A DNA stretch of 64,000 nt from Conus ventricosus (taxonomy: Eukaryota; Mollusca; Gastropoda; Neogastropoda; Conidae): contig CM031601.1 of the NCBI GenBank assembly GCA_018398815.1, forward strand, positions 23,951,345 to 24,015,344, written 5' to 3'. Shown here in pieces: positions 47,450 through 60,793 of this stretch; position 1 is the stretch's first letter, and each line of letters begins with the position of its first letter. Under the pieces are notes generated by a model. It saw nothing but the letters and a program-made list of their open reading frames with translations, was not told where the DNA came from and did no database searches. A program made the translations under genes and the position numbers.

Positions 47450-50400
47450 TTTTGGGTTTTAAAGTAAGGTACCTTTTTTTTACCGGGGAACCGAGGGGAC
47501 ACTCGCTCAGGGCAACAGACCCATTTGGGAGTGTTGATCCATAAAATAAAAAGAATTGTAAAATAAATCCCCCCGGAATTTTTTTACGAGAAACGGCCCC
47601 CACAAAACAACCACCCCTCAAAATTTTTTGTGAAAGAAAACTGCAGATAATCCCCGGCCAGACACATTTTTCCCGCAAAAATTTAAATTTTAGGGTTTTC
47701 CAGGGGCCCAATTGCAAAAGAAAACTCTGGATTAACAAACACCCTTTTTTTGTGTTTTTTTCAAATTCTAATGACTTCTTTGTTAAAAACATTTTGTGTT
47801 AAACTCATGTAGTTAAATTCGCGGGTTTTAAACGTTGTCATGATGAAAAGTTTTAAATTGCCAAACAATGCTTCTTGTATTTTTCTTTTTATATTTTTTG
47901 ACGGGCACAACGCTGCGAGTTTTCCCTTTGCTTTCTTAATGTTTTTTCTCCGGGCTCAAAAATACTGGTACATTTTCGACCTTAACCCCACATACCCCTT
48001 TAACCCCTTTTCCCAAATTAATTCACCCCCATTTTTCCCCAAAACCCTTTTTTGTTAGAAATTTAAATGCAAAGGAATCTTGGATAACCAGTTATCATAC
48101 CACCCTTTCATCCCCTTTTAACCATTTTCCGGTTTCCATGTTTTTATAGATTCTTCAGAAGGGATATCAATAAAAAATTTACCCCGATCTGTGAAAAGTC
48201 CCTTTTGGACCCCGGAAATACAAAAGGCTTAAAGTATCATAAAAAACCTAACATAAAAGCTTTGAAAATTCTAAAACAGAAACCCAAAAAAAAACCCGGT
48301 TTGTCAATTTTGGGACTTTTTTTTTCATCTTTAAACCCAAAAAAAGCTGATCATGAAATTTTCTAAAGTCCGGGAAAAAATTTGGTTTTTAAAATTAGTT
48401 TAAAAGGGCTTCTTTTCTCTTTGGTGACCAATCTGACATCTTTGCGCTTGTGCGGATTCTCCATATTTTTTCCCGAAACGGGCTGTTGTTCATCAACTTA
48501 AAAAAAGCCCTTTTTCTAAAGAAATCTGTGGTTTTTAGTTCTAAAACCCATTTCACATGATGAAAGGGTTTCATGAACTGTTCTTGATCAAAAGCAAAAA
48601 ATGCGATGAACAGCTGTTAACTTAAAAACCATGTCTTAAAAAAAATTTGGGCAAAATTCTGTAAGGCAGACATAATTTTTTTTGCCACGAAGTTTTAGGC
48701 AAAAAGTTTAGGCGCCCCTTTTTAAAATCCATCTTTAGACTTTCTGCTTCTAATGGAAAAGTCATTAAAGCAGGTCATGGAGTTCATTAGGAAATTCTAA
48801 TCCCAAAATTCTAGAATGAAACCACGCTGTTGATCAGGCGTTAAAACTGGGCCCCAACCCCCTTTTTAAAGCCTTTTTTAATATTATTCGTACCGTGTAC
48901 ATCTTTAAGTTACGTAATTTGGGAAGATTGCGCCAATTGGGCCCCAAACCCTACAGATTTTTGCGGTTTTCCCCCCAAAACATGAGATAGTTTGACCTTT
49001 TTCCCCGGGTCATAATGATCCAAGAAAATTTTTTGTTTGCTTTACAGTAAAGATGGATGCCATAAATAAATTTCCCCCACGCAATTTTCCCGGGCCCAAC
49101 ACTATTTTTTGGTAGGTCAACAATAAAAAAAAACTGTACTTTCCCTTTAAACCCTTTAAAAAAAACGTCCCCGCCATTCCCCCGGGGGCAAAAAAAATGC
49201 GCGGGGTCCAGGCTAAAAATGTTTCATGCGGGCTTTCTATAATTTTTAAAAAAATTTCCCCCAACAAACATGTTTTCAGCCACAAAGGGAGGGGTCCTGA
49301 AAAGCTCCCCCTCGTTTTTTCACCCCCTAACTTTTTTTCCACGCTCTTGAGCATGCTGGTAATCAAACGGGTGATGTCCTTTTCCCCTGAGACGAAAAAA
49401 AAGCGCCTTTTTTGGTGGGAAACGTAACTTTAAACAAACCTTTTTCCCAACGTTCATGTACTCATAAGGAAAAAAGCCCTTTCTAAAAGAGTTGGGGCAA
49501 AATATTCTTCTGTTATTGGGGGAGGGCTTTTAAAGGGAAAAAGCCTGCCTCCAATGAACCCATCAATTTTTTTGCATAGAGTCAAAAAAGACTTTATTCA
49601 GATTTTAAAACACATGTACTTTCTGATGCTGTGCAATGCATGAAAAACCCTGAAGGGTCGCCACTGCTTTCATTAAAAGGTAGAGTCGTAACCCGCAATT
49701 TTTGAAAAAGATGGGCAGCTTCCATTCTTAGGGTCAAACTTTATGAAGATTGCATTTTAACTGTGTGCTTCTCCTCTGAACTTTCCGGGAATGTGATCAT
49801 GGGCTCTTACTTTTGGGGTTTTTGCTTCCCTTTATGAGTTTTTAAAACCCCCCCCCTCCAACAATGTTGTTTGGGTTTAGTCATACGTTGTTGGTCTTCA
49901 AACGTCCATTATATTTCAGAAAAAATTCAGATTATTAAACCGGGGGTTTTCGCACTTCCTTTCATCTTCAAGAAGTATTCTGCACTTTTTTTCCTCTGAA
50001 AAAATTTTGGCTCTGAAAGAGCGCCATCCGCCCCGAACCCAAAACGAAGCAAATTAACAGATCTGGGTGATTAAATCATTAAGAAATGTTTTTTGAAGTT
50101 TTTTGTGGCGCTGGGGCCCCTTTATAAAGGGCCAAAGGGGTTTATTCGAAATCTGCGTAAACAACTAAGGAAAAAGTTGCAGTTTTTTTTTAGTTCTTAA
50201 AAATAACTTAAAAACCAGGGGGGGCTAATTAGTTCTGTTTTTACAGTCAACTGGGCCCATACAATTTTCTTATGTTCCTCGCGGCTTGAAAAAGATGGCA
50301 TTTTTGTTAAACATTTTCCCTGGGAGATTCTTGTTTTTGCCCATTCCTTGAACAAGCTGCATTTGTTTTTTTCCTTGTTCCCAATCAATGTGTAATGCGG
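47450..50400 (-). pseudogene. Protein-primed family B DNA polymerase (pPolB), frameshifted
   Basis: Replicative polymerase of Polintons. Minus-strand motifs in the expected order: a Cys/His finger-like FSSREEHKK (about 50.27 kb), KGFFPYEYM-type block (about 49.47 kb), LDPAHFF-type block (about 49.24 kb), RGG of the palm (about 49.09 kb), YLMFW preceding the NLYG motif A region (about 48.97 kb), FFKLMNNS of motif B (about 48.48 kb), SVLEFSKLL (about 48.24 kb) and FTD at the motif C region (about 48.13 kb). Every motif falls in a different frame segment. Usual length is about 1000-1200 residues, consistent with the ~3 kb spanned. The N-terminal extent is uncertain. Confidence 0.82.
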
Positions 50401-53400
50401 TAGCCCCCTGTGAAAACATCAGTAAAAAGTCAACAAGATTTTGTCTTTGGGTTTGGGGCCCAAACGTTGGACTGTTTTGGAAAACTTTAAACGGTTTTTA
50501 GATTTTTTCCCCATCCCTTGTGAAAATTAACAGTTTTTGGTTGGGTTTTGGGCCCTTTAAAAGATCAATTTGGTTTTACACTAACAGGAAAGGAAAACCC
50601 CACTTAAAAATTAAGGGTCATTAATGTAAAGGGTGATAGTTAATATCCTCTGCGTTTTGCGGATATAATGCAGCCTTGCGAGAACCACCACATAAACATT
50701 TTTTTTCTGAATTCTTTATGTTTTGAACCCGCCTTTTTCGTAACCCCAAATCTCGAGGTTGGAATGTAAGCCCTTTCCTACAATCCCGGGGCTACTTAGC
50801 CTTTTTATCTAATCTCAAAACTTTTTTGCCCTCCCACCAACCAAGCCCTTCATTTTTTGGGTTCTTCCGCGGCAGCGCAAACTGTGCAAACAGTTCGTCT
50901 GCCCAACCGGGTTTAATTTATTAAGGAAAGAATAGTCCCCCCGTTTAGTCGAGCCCCAAATTCAGATTTTCTTCATTTAAATTTTTACATAGTCATTAAA
51001 AAAGCTAACATTACTTTAAATGGCGGGGCTAAAAATTGTTTTACTTGGGAAATTGAGAAAACATGAAAAAACGCTTTTCCCCTTTCTTTGTTGGGGTTCC
51101 CAAAGACTTCCCAAAACAAAAATCATTCAGTGCTCTTGGGAAAAACCCCTCCTAAGCATTTCCCTTTAAACAATTTTTTCTTGTCCTTCCCTATTTTCTT
51201 ACCATTTTGAGTTTTTTTTTCCCAACTCAAAATATTTATTTAAATTTAAAAAAAAAATTTTTAATCAAACCCAAATCAACGGCTTTTTTGGGGCTTGGAC
51301 TCATAAACTTAAAATATAAAACACCCTTTGGGGTTTTAATTTAGCTGTTTAGGGAAAAAATTTTTAAAGTCCGTTTACTTTTTTTAAAGGGATTCCTTTT
51401 TTTTCTGCTCGGGGGTTCCCGGCGTTGGGGGGAAAAACTTTCCCCCCGCCTTCTTTGAAAGATCAAACTTTTTTTTTTTGAGTCCAAACAAAAACGGGGC
51501 CCGTAAACGTTTTAAAATTTTTCCCTCCGTTATGTTTGAGTCAACTTTGCGCTTTATTTTTTTGTCCCTTTAAAAAAACTAAGGGTTTTTTTGTTATTTT
51601 TTGAACCATAGCTTTGTGCTTTTGGGTTTAGTTTTTAATTTTTTTCCCGGGCCCCACCTTTCAGCTAAATAACACGACCGAAGCTAAAGACAAACCTCCT
51701 AGAGGTAAAGCTGCTGTGCGCCTATGCCCTTTGCTAAGAGACAAAAAACTCGTTTTCCTTGGGTATAGAGCGCTTATAGTCGATGCTCCATTTTTAACAA
51801 AATGAAAAAACATTAAAGGCAAACAGAATACCCTTTTGTTTTGGGTTTTTCGTATTTTTAAAGGTCCTGCTCTAAATTTTTTTTTGCATTTGGTAAAGTT
51901 TGTTAAACTGAAGGCTTTTAAGTCAAAGGGGTTTTTTTAACAGCAAATTGCCCCGCAAACCCCCCGTTTTGGGAAATCTGGCGCTGTAGGGACTTTTGAT
52001 AAACGTGAACAGACATGGGTTTTTTTAAAAAAAAAATAAATTTTGTTTTTTGTTTTACTTTTTAAAACTTTATTTTCAATATTCCCTCTGCGCTTCCAAA
52101 AAATAAAAAAAAAAATGTACAAATTTAAACGGTTTTTTCGCTTTTTTCTTTTTTTTAACAATTTAAAAAAAGTTTATTACGTCTCTCACAGTTTCTCCCG
52201 CTTCCATGAATGGGATTTATTCCCCCCTTGACCTTAATTTAAAACCTAAACCTATTTTGTTGTTAAATAATCCCTAAGTCTTACCTGTGAAAAGGGGAAA
52301 ATCTTTAAACCACAAGGGCAAAAATTGGATTTCAAAACATCCCCCCCCAAAAATTTTCCTTTTTTCATCAAAATGCTGATAAGGTTTTAAGCCCCGCTAG
52401 CATAGATTTGGGGTTTGGAAATTTCCCCCAATCGAACCTTTTTAACTTTCGTTATTTTTTTGGGTTAAAAAAACTTTTTCACTTCCTCTTTTGGGGTGGG
52501 GGGTTTTTCATCTTCACACAGCAATAAAAACCTTTAAGCGATCTTTCAGACCTAAAACTAAAATTCCATATTCTGCCCCTGCTTTTAAGGGTTTTGTTTG
52601 TATGATAATCACTCTTTTGTAATAAAATTTTTTTAAATTTTTACTGAAATTGTTTTTCAATCAGCCCCCGCTAAATTAGGGGGGGGCTAAAACGTCAAAC
52701 CTAACGAATGTCAGAAATGCCCGTAAATTTGCTTTTGGTTCTGATGTTTTATAAAAACCCCTTTGTATTCATTAAAAGTTAGTTCAAATACAATCTGTCT
52801 TTTAAAAACTCCTTTAAATTTTGGCCATGCGCTTTTAAAAAAACTCAAAATCTAAGGGAAAGGGAAAAACGGGTTTCCCAAAAGCAAAATTACCAAACCC
52901 CCTACTTTTTGCCTCTTTAGTATCTGCGGGACCTATTCTATGTTTTAAATGCTTCTTCATTTTTTATTTTCCCTTAAAGCAAAAATCCCCCCTTTTTAGT
53001 CCCCCGGGTTTTCCCTAGATCAAATAGGTTAAAAATTTTTCCCCATTGTTAAAGAAAAAAATTTTTTTTGCCCCCCAAGTTTTTTAGAAAATTTTCTTAA
53101 CGTTGCCCCCTCCCAGGTTCTGTACAAAAGGGCCCTTTTTTTGGGGGCTGTTGTTAAACGAGCCTATTTTGAAAGTAAAAAAGCGCAGAGCCTGGCACAA
53201 ACACGTCAATTTTCTCCTAGGTTTTGGGGAAAATTTTTAAAAAGAATTTGAAAACGCATCAATAGTAGATGGGGTTTTTTGGGAAAAGTAAAGTCCCCCT
53301 TTTTTTCCCCTTCACCCAAAGGTTTTTTTCATCTTCAAATGCGGGTCAAAATCACCTTTGCTTGTGACATTTTTTTATAAACAAAAAAAAAAAAATAAAA

Positions 53401-56400
53401 TTTAAATTTAAATTAAAAACCCTGGCAGGCATTGAAGATCAGAAGATTATGAGGTTTTGGTCTTGGAGACACATTTATTTAAAAAATCCCTTTTACCCCA
53501 GCATCGCTCAACGCTTTTCAATGCGGCGGGAATTTAAAAAAAAGTACGGTTTGAAGCATTTTTTAAAATTTTAGGCCCAAAAACCTCCCGAATTTATAAA
53601 AACCCAAATGATTTTGAATTTGAAGGAAAAGGTCATTTTTCCCGTGAAAAACGACCCAAGGGGAACTTGTTCGGCTTTTCAACTAAACCCGACCCATCAA
53701 AAATTTTTTTTTCCCAAAAGTACAATTATACAAAAACTCAGTGGGGAAAGATCCCAAAAACCCCCTTTGGGCTTTTTAGAAACCCAAATTGGGGGGAGGC
53801 AGTTGCTAAACTTCCAAAAAACACTGCAAACTACCAACACTAACCAAAACAAAACAGGGAAATTGAAAAAAATTAAATTTAATCGGGAGATGGGGAAAAA
53901 TAATTCAATGAACAGAAACCCCCTTTTTTTAAAAAACAGCATTTAAAAACTATACACACTCCCCGCTAACCCTGGGGGAGAAAAAACGGCCCCTTTATCA
54001 AAAGCTTTAAAAGGAAACATCAAGGGGAATTAAAAAAACAATTTTGCAAAACTAGGGGAAAAGTGACAATAAAAAAGAGAAAAAAAAAAACCCCGTTGGC
54101 GATGACGCCCAACCCTTTTGGGCCCCGATATTAAAGAAAGAATAAGCAAAGACTAAAAAAATCTTTAACAAAAAGAACGCAAGGGCCCAGAAGCGCAACT
54201 ACTAACCGAGACCAATTTTCGAACTCAAAGGGGAAAAAATAAGAAAACATCAAAAAAAAATTTTTTAAAGAAGACACAACACTAGCAAAAACAAAAGAAC
54301 ATTTTTTAGAGAGCAAGGGGTTAAAATTACAAGCGTTATAACACCTTAAGGGTTTGCAATAACAAAACTGGTGTTGGGTATTACAGGGGGCGGGGGAGAG
54401 CAAAGTTCAGTTCCTCCCCGCCAAACGCCTCCATTTTCCCCCCTGGGTAAATCATGGGGAAAAAAAAAGCTTGATCATCTTGCGAGTTTATTAAAAAAAT
54501 TAGCCCGTAAAAACCGTGGGAAAGCTTTTCCTTGGGAAAATTAGGGGGGCCCTTTTTCAGCTGGTTTTGTCCCACTGCAAGCAAAGTAGGTTCTTTTTTG
54601 GCCCAGCACTTTTTGGACAATTTTTCCCGTAATTTGGGTTACAATTTTTTAAGATAAAAAACCAAATTTAAACCTATGCCATTTTAAACCCCGAACAACC
54701 TGGCTTTTCATATTCATGGTTCATCGCAACAGAGTCCGCGAGCTTTGCTGAGTCTTCAATGGGCCCTTTGGGCTTTGGGGCGGGGATTGGAAAACTTTAA
54801 ACTTGGTGTTCTTTTTGTTTGTAATATTACCCGGCTCAGAATTTAAGGGGCGTTTTTTTTTTCCCCCAAACCCTTTTTTTCTTGCCTTCTATAAGAAAAT
54901 TTTATTATTTAAATTTTTTATTTTACCTATCTGGAGCTGAGGTCAGAAAGGGAGCAGTAAAACCAGTGCCCAAAAGCAAAGGCTACTTTTGAACTTTCCC
55001 AGGGGGGGGAAAAAATGTTGGTACCTTTTAATACTTGAAGGTAAATCAACTGTGAATTAAGGCGTCCCCCTAAATTTTCTAAGTATTGTTTTTTGGGGCG
55101 TCAAAACCAGTAAAGGATCAGTTATGCTCGATCTTGCCTGTGCTTGCGACCCTACAAACCAAACCCAAAAGAAGTACGAATAAAAGGGCGTTTATTCGGT
55201 TTTTAAATTTCCCCCCCCTAGTTAGGCCCTTAAATTTCTAAAAAAATGTTGTCCATGCGTTTTTTTCCCCTTTCTGAAGGGGGCCCGGGCTCAACCTTTG
55301 CCAAAAAAAAAAGATTTTTAAAAAGGGGCCAGTCATAGTTAACTTTTTGGCGTGCCCCGAAAATAAAGTCCCTACCATGATTATTTTATCCAACCTTTTT
55401 TTCTTAAAACCTGCTTGGGGTTTTAAAATTGAATTCGTTACAGATCCTTTCAAAGCCTTCATTTTCTATTTTGTTGCTGAGTGGATTTTAAAAGGTTTTT
55501 TTCATTTGGAATTGGGGCTTTCAGTTTTATTCCCAAAAACGCCCGAAGGGGTATAAAAATGAATCTGTACACCCGACCTCACCAAAAAATAAAGGGGATT
55601 TTTTTAAAGATCCCAAACACCCCTCCCCAACCCCTTGATGCGCAAAACACAGCCCAAATTTTAAAATGGTTCTGGTAAAAAATGCATCGGATTACTAAAC
55701 CAAACCCTTTTTTGATGTGGGGCGGTTTTAAAAGGGGGGGGTTTAAAATAGCCTTCAAAAGGGGTTTCTCACCTTTTTTTTGAAAAGAGGCAGTCTGGGT
55801 TTCCCGCAATGTCAAGAAATATCATTGCTATATTTTTTAAAGATTTTAGTGGCCCGGGCCCCAAAAGAATATTTTGCGCCAGTATATTTAATGCACCATT
55901 TTTATTTTGTTTAAAAAAAAAGGTTTTTAACAATAACAAACCCCAAAACCGCCCTTCGTTTTTTGAACAAAGCTATTGATAACGAAAGCGGAGCCCAAAA
56001 AGGTTGCACTTTATGAAATATTTTACAAAGTCGAAAGGTTTTTAAAATAAGGAAAACCAGGAAGAAAATGCATCCTAAAATTTTAAAAAAGAAGGGAAGG
56101 TAGTTAAACCTTTTCCAACCTGATGGGTTTTTACGGGTTTTTTTTCGCTAAAAAAAAGCCCAAAGAGTAATTTCACCCTTTTCTCTCAAACTTTAAAAAT
56201 GGGAAATCTAAAAAAATGTTAACATTTAAAAAACCCGAAGAAGGTACCCCTTTCCCTTTTTTATGTAGACTAGCTAAAAAGTTAGGCTTTTCAGAAACAA
56301 TCTAGAATTTTGAGTTGTGCCGACAAAACTACTTATGAGGAAAAAAACCCCCCGATCATTTCATTACTTCATTACTCATGTTCATTTTGGGCAACTAACA

Positions 56401-57180
56401 TGAAAGAAAACTTTTAAGAAGGAAGGGCCCCCACCCGTTTTTTTTTAAGAGCTTTTTCCCTCAGGGGAAAACTCAAATTTTGATTATTAAATTATACAAA
56501 TTTCCCCAATTTACAGTTTAAAAAATTTTTTGGGGAGGGGGCGGGTCATTTTTTTATAAAAATCAAAGACAAAACAGGAAGTCGTGAAATGTGATAACCT
56601 GCACCCTTGTTTTTTGGAAAAAAAATAATACTTACTAAAAAATTAAAGTCCCGTGGGCCAAAAAACCAGGGGTTCAATTTGCGCCTGTGAGGTGGGATAA
56701 CCCTTTTGAATTAAAAAAACCTTTCAGACGTTTCGGGCTTTGAAAAAACCGGGGGAGAAAGGCCCCTTGGGAAGGGGTTTGAGTACACAAAGATGGGATT
56801 ATAAACGCAAAGAGTTTGCGACAGCAAAAAATTTCCTAAACTTAAAAAAACTGCGCAATCTAAGGCAAAAAAGTTGGCCAGTAAAGAATATACAATGTTC
56901 GAAAAACCCGACCCCCAAATGGCCCCCCCAGAAACCCTTTTTTAAATGGGAAAAAAAAATTTGAATTTTATAAGCCCTTTTACATATTTTTTTGCCGCCA
57001 AAAAAGTTTCAGAAAAGCAAACAACTCTGGCCCTTTTTCATTAAGCCCCCTTCCGGACGAAAAATATTTGGAAAGAAAATTTAAATTAAGCCGAAAGGGG
57101 AAAAACAGTACAAAAACCCCCACAGAAAGAGAATCAGTTTTTTAAAGATTTTCTTTTTACAAAATTACAGTTTTAAAATT
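50401..57180. other. Polinton interior, genes not readable
   Basis: 6.8 kb of homopolymer-rich sequence where integrase, protease and capsid genes would be expected. I found no motif strong enough to report. Confidence 0.35.
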
Positions 57181-57599
57181 TCCCCAAATGAAATTAGGAG
57201 ACCCGTTCACAATGATAATTTTTAAATTTCTGTCCCTTAAAAAAAAGGAGAGGGATGGGGGGGTGGGCTTTTGTGACGCCCTTTTAAAGGGAATTCTAAT
57301 TAGCGGGAAAACTTAAAACGTTGAAAAACTTTTTAAATTACCGGGCGTCATTTTTCACAAAAGGCGAATATTAAGGCAAAACAACAACAAAAAAATCAAT
57401 ATTAGTCAAAATAGAAACAATCTTAAAAGAACTGAATTGGGTTAATCTTAAAGCAAATTTTTGGGCCCCATAATTTTTTTTAAATTTTAAAAACAGAAAA
57501 AAAAAAGGTTTTTTAAAACAGAAAAAAAAAGCCCTTTATTTAAGGGGGAAAAAATAACCCCGGAAAAAATTTTGAAATTTTTTAAATTTTTTTTGCCCC

Positions 57600-58114
57600 A
57601 AAAAAACAGTTTATCGTTATAATTTTATCATATTGTGGTTTTCTGTCCAACACTTAAAGGGAACAAAGCATATCATGATAAGGTTTATATGGACAGATGA
57701 TGACATATATTTAGTTGATCCTAGCAATAAACTGAGTGAGTGTTTAGAACAGTTTTATAGACTGTTGAAGTAACGCAGACACTATTTATTATAGATGACT
57801 GTTCGGCAGAAAGAGACATAGTTAAAAAGAGAAACACTTTATCAAAACTTGCTTTCAGTGGAAGACATGCTGGAATAAGTGTGTGGATTTTATGCCAAAA
57901 ATATAACTCAGTTTTAAAAGACTTTAGAGAACAGTTAAAGACTGTAGTTTTATTTCACATGAAAGACCGAGATGCATTTGATGAATGTATGCGTGAAAAT
58001 GATGTTGTTGAAAATGATCAGGAAAAACATAGGATTAAGCAAAAACTGAAATCTGAAAAGTTTAGTAAATTAGTTTTGAAAACGGATAACCCTGCACAGT
58101 ATGTTTGTTTGTAG
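57600..58114 (+). pseudogene. Polinton packaging ATPase (A32/FtsK-HerA type), C-terminal part
   Basis: The readable part from about 57790 has LFIIDDCSAERDIVKKRNTL (Walker B IIDD), LAFSGRHAGISVWILCQ (the sensor region shared with Polinton ATPases), FREQLKTVVLF and KLKSEKFSKLV, ending at a stop at 58114. The last 78 codons form one clean frame. A stop near 57771-57773 and the low-quality sequence upstream hide the Walker A part. The gene ends 39 bp before the terminal hairpin, an arrangement that keeps it at the element edge. Confidence 0.82.
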
Positions 58115-58152
58115 ATAATCGTTATTTTTTGGTTATTGAAGTCTTACTTGTC

Positions 58153-58244
58153 AGAGAACAGTAATATGCCAATCCTAGGGCACTTTCGCCCGAAAACTGG
58201 TTTGAGGGCGAAAGTGAGTTAGGATTGGCATATTACTGTTCTCT
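58153..58244. repeat. Right terminal hairpin of the Polinton
   Basis: Perfect 25-bp outer arms (58153-58177 and 58220-58244) and 11-bp inner arms CACTTTCGCCC/GGGCGAAAGTG (58181-58191 and 58206-58216) are separated by a 3-nt mismatch and a 14-nt loop. The outer right arm is the terminal inverted repeat. Confidence 0.92.
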
Positions 58245-58249
58245 TATGT

Positions 58250-58781
58250 CTATATGTTGATGTGAATTTTCTGCCTGGAGATTATCTATGTATTCATGTT
58301 GCTTACAGCTCAGGCGAACGTTAAATCCATGTCAGCTCTGGAAGCACTTGATAGATATTAAGTCCAAGGAAAATTCAAAGTGGCTGGAACACTCGAAGCC
58401 TGTTCAATCTTTCGGTTGTTAAATGGTGCATTGGCATTGTTGATACTTTATATTTTTCCTGTGTTGTATTGAACATTAATCTCATTCGTCTGTGCACCGG
58501 TTTCAGTTTTGGTGTGATCCTTCACGACCAGGTGAGCTGCAAACATCAGAAAGCAAAGAAAGAAGAAAAGAAAAAGAGAGAAAGGAAACGAAAGAAAGCA
58601 AGGATGGTATGAAACAACGGAAGAAAAAAAGGGAAGAAAGCACGAAAACAAAACAAAACAAAACCAAAAACAAACAAACAACAACAACAAAAAACAAGAA
58701 AAAGACAGCAAGAAATGAAAGATAAACGATAGGAAGAAAACAGAAAGGAAGAAGGGAAAGGGGAAAAGGAAAGCGAAATAA

Positions 58782-58785
<4 letters not shown>
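58250..58785. other. No gene seen
   Basis: Ordinary, then purine-rich (58550-58780) sequence. No gene was recognised. Confidence 0.45.

Positions 58786-58858
<73 letters not shown>
58786..58858. repeat. (GA)n microsatellite ending in a G-run
   Basis: About 32 GA units followed by eight or nine G. Confidence 0.95.
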
Positions 58859-58859
58859 A

Positions 58860-59450
58860 AGAAAGAGTAGGAAAATGAATAGTAGGAAAAGTACCAGAAA
58901 AAAGAACAGAAGAAAAGACGATCCCTGTATTACCTTGCTGTCTCTGATGTCATTTCTGCACAACACTAAAAATTTTTTTTTTTAACTGACCGTTACACCT
59001 GTCGTTATAATTATTACAATGTCATTAAATGTTTTCACATCTCTGTTTTTACAATACATAATACATGGGGGTTGGGAGCCTGGGCAGGAAACAGTATGGT
59101 TAACGATAATTACTGTTAGTTGCTTTCCAAGACTTACAGTCGCATAAGGAAATAATGTGTTTTGAAATCCGTATTAGACTGCCGCACTTTCTTCCCCGTC
59201 CTGCTCTCCCTTCCTCCACCTAAGCCGATGGAAACCTATGGAAATAGACAGTAGTTACCAAACCTTCACCGTGAAATAAAAGCGGACAGTCAATTATGTG
59301 GTTTAATGAACCGACATTAGCGTTAAAGTTAATATAACCTAACCCTTTTGTTTTTCTGTCGTGTCCAAATAAAGAACAAACACAGAACATAACAGTGCGA
59401 CATTATCAACATCCTTCCCATCCCCACCCTATCCCACCTCTCACCATCCA
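58860..59450. other. No gene seen
   Basis: No recognised coding region or repeat. Confidence 0.45.
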
Positions 59451-59451
59451 C

Positions 59452-59516
59452 CACCCCCACCCACCCACCCACCCACCCACCCACCCACCCCACACACACA
59501 CACACACGCACGCACG

Positions 59517-59612
<96 letters not shown>
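59452..59612. repeat. (CCCA)n, (CGCA)n and (CA)n microsatellite
   Basis: CCCA units at 59457-59490, CGCA at 59507-59520 and CA to 59611. Confidence 0.95.
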
Positions 59613-59613
<1 letters not shown>

Positions 59614-59821
59614 CCCTTCCCTCCCCGAAGAAAGGAAGAAAACATTGAACATCGATATGAGTGAGAATGACAGAAAAACACACAACAATTTGTTCATGGA
59701 TAACGTTGCGTACATACTCAGTTGTATCTGTTTTTTCAAATTAACAAAGTCCATTGAATGGTAGGAAAAGCTGTTGGTCTTTTCTTTCTGTCTGTCTTTC
59801 TTTCTTTTAATTTAACTCTCC

Positions 59822-60516
59822 TTGATCAAAGACGTCGAGAAGATGGGATATGCCAGACATATTGCTTGTATGAATTCCTCCAGTAACTCGTGGACGTTTA
59901 GAAAATAGGATATGCCAGACATATTGAATGTATGAATTCCTCCAGTAACTCGTGGACGTTTAGAAGATAGGATATGCCAGACATATTGCATGTATGAATT
60001 CCTCCAGTAACTCGTGGACGTTTAGAAGATAGGATATGCCAGACATATTGCATGTATGAATTCCTCCAGTAACTCGTGGACGTTTAGAAGATAGGATATG
60101 CCAGACATATTGAATGTATGAATTCCTCCAGTAACTCGTGGACGTTTAGAAGATAGGATATGCCAGACATATTGCATGTATGAATTCCTCCAGTAACTCG
60201 TGGACGTTTAGAAGATAGGATATGCCAGACATATTGCATGTATGAATTCCTCCAGTAACTCGTGGACGTTTAGAAGATAGGATATGCCAGACATATTGCA
60301 TGTATGAATTCCTCCAGTAACTCGTGGACGTTTAGAAGATAGGATATGCCAGACATATTGCATGTATGAATTCCTCCAGTAACTCGTGGACGTTTAGAAG
60401 ATAGGATATGCCAGACATATTGCATGTATGAATTCCTCCAGTAACTCGTGGACGTTTAGAAGACAGGATATGCCAGACATATTGGATGTATGAATTCCTC
60501 CAGTAACTCGTGGACG
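59822..60516. repeat. 62-bp minisatellite, 11 copies
   Basis: Unit GGATATGCCAGACATATTGC, ATGTATGAATTCCTCCAG, TAACTCGTGGACGTTTAGAA, GATA. The phrase TATGCCAGACATATT recurs from 59849 to 60469 at exactly 62-bp intervals. Copies differ at one or two sites (TTGCATG, TTGAATG, TTGGATG; the first and last copies are most diverged). Confidence 0.97.
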
Positions 60517-60790
60517 ATTGTGACTTGTTCTTTTTTTCCATCTTTCTTCCTAGATTAGTGAATGGAACTGTTTGAAAGTTGTTTGTTTTTGTGTTTACAT
60601 CTTTGTTCCCCCCCACCCTCCACCCCCTTCCCGATTTAGTACACTCATTTGTATGCTGTTATTTTAATTCTTTTTTTTTTTTGGTTATGAATGTTGGCAA
60701 ATCATTTTTTTTAAACGAAAAAAAAAGGATCCATATTCGTCGCCTTTCATGAGTTATAAGTACGACTGCACACATCGGAGGCATTGACCA
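60517..60790. other. Spacer between minisatellites, no gene seen
   Basis: Contains C-rich and T-rich short runs only. Confidence 0.5.
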
Positions 60791-60793
60791 CTT

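Larger units (their letters stand above)
42021..58244. mobile_element. Polinton/Maverick element, ~16.2 kb
   Basis: The left end starts AGAGAAC at 42021 and the right end closes GTTCTCT at 58244. The first ~65 bp are inverted repeats of each other, and both outer flanks are TATGT (42016-42020 and 58245-58249). Inside are a protein-primed family B DNA polymerase (minus) and a packaging-type ATPase (plus). Length, 5'-AG ends, polymerase type and ATPase all fit Polintons; the duplication I see is 5 bp, whereas 6 bp is usual. Integrase, protease and capsid genes were not recognised in the low-quality middle. Confidence 0.85.

Noticed and set aside
58448..58966. A 172-residue minus-strand frame
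   Set aside because: Leu/Ser/Phe low complexity from GA/CT and purine-rich tracts; no domain.
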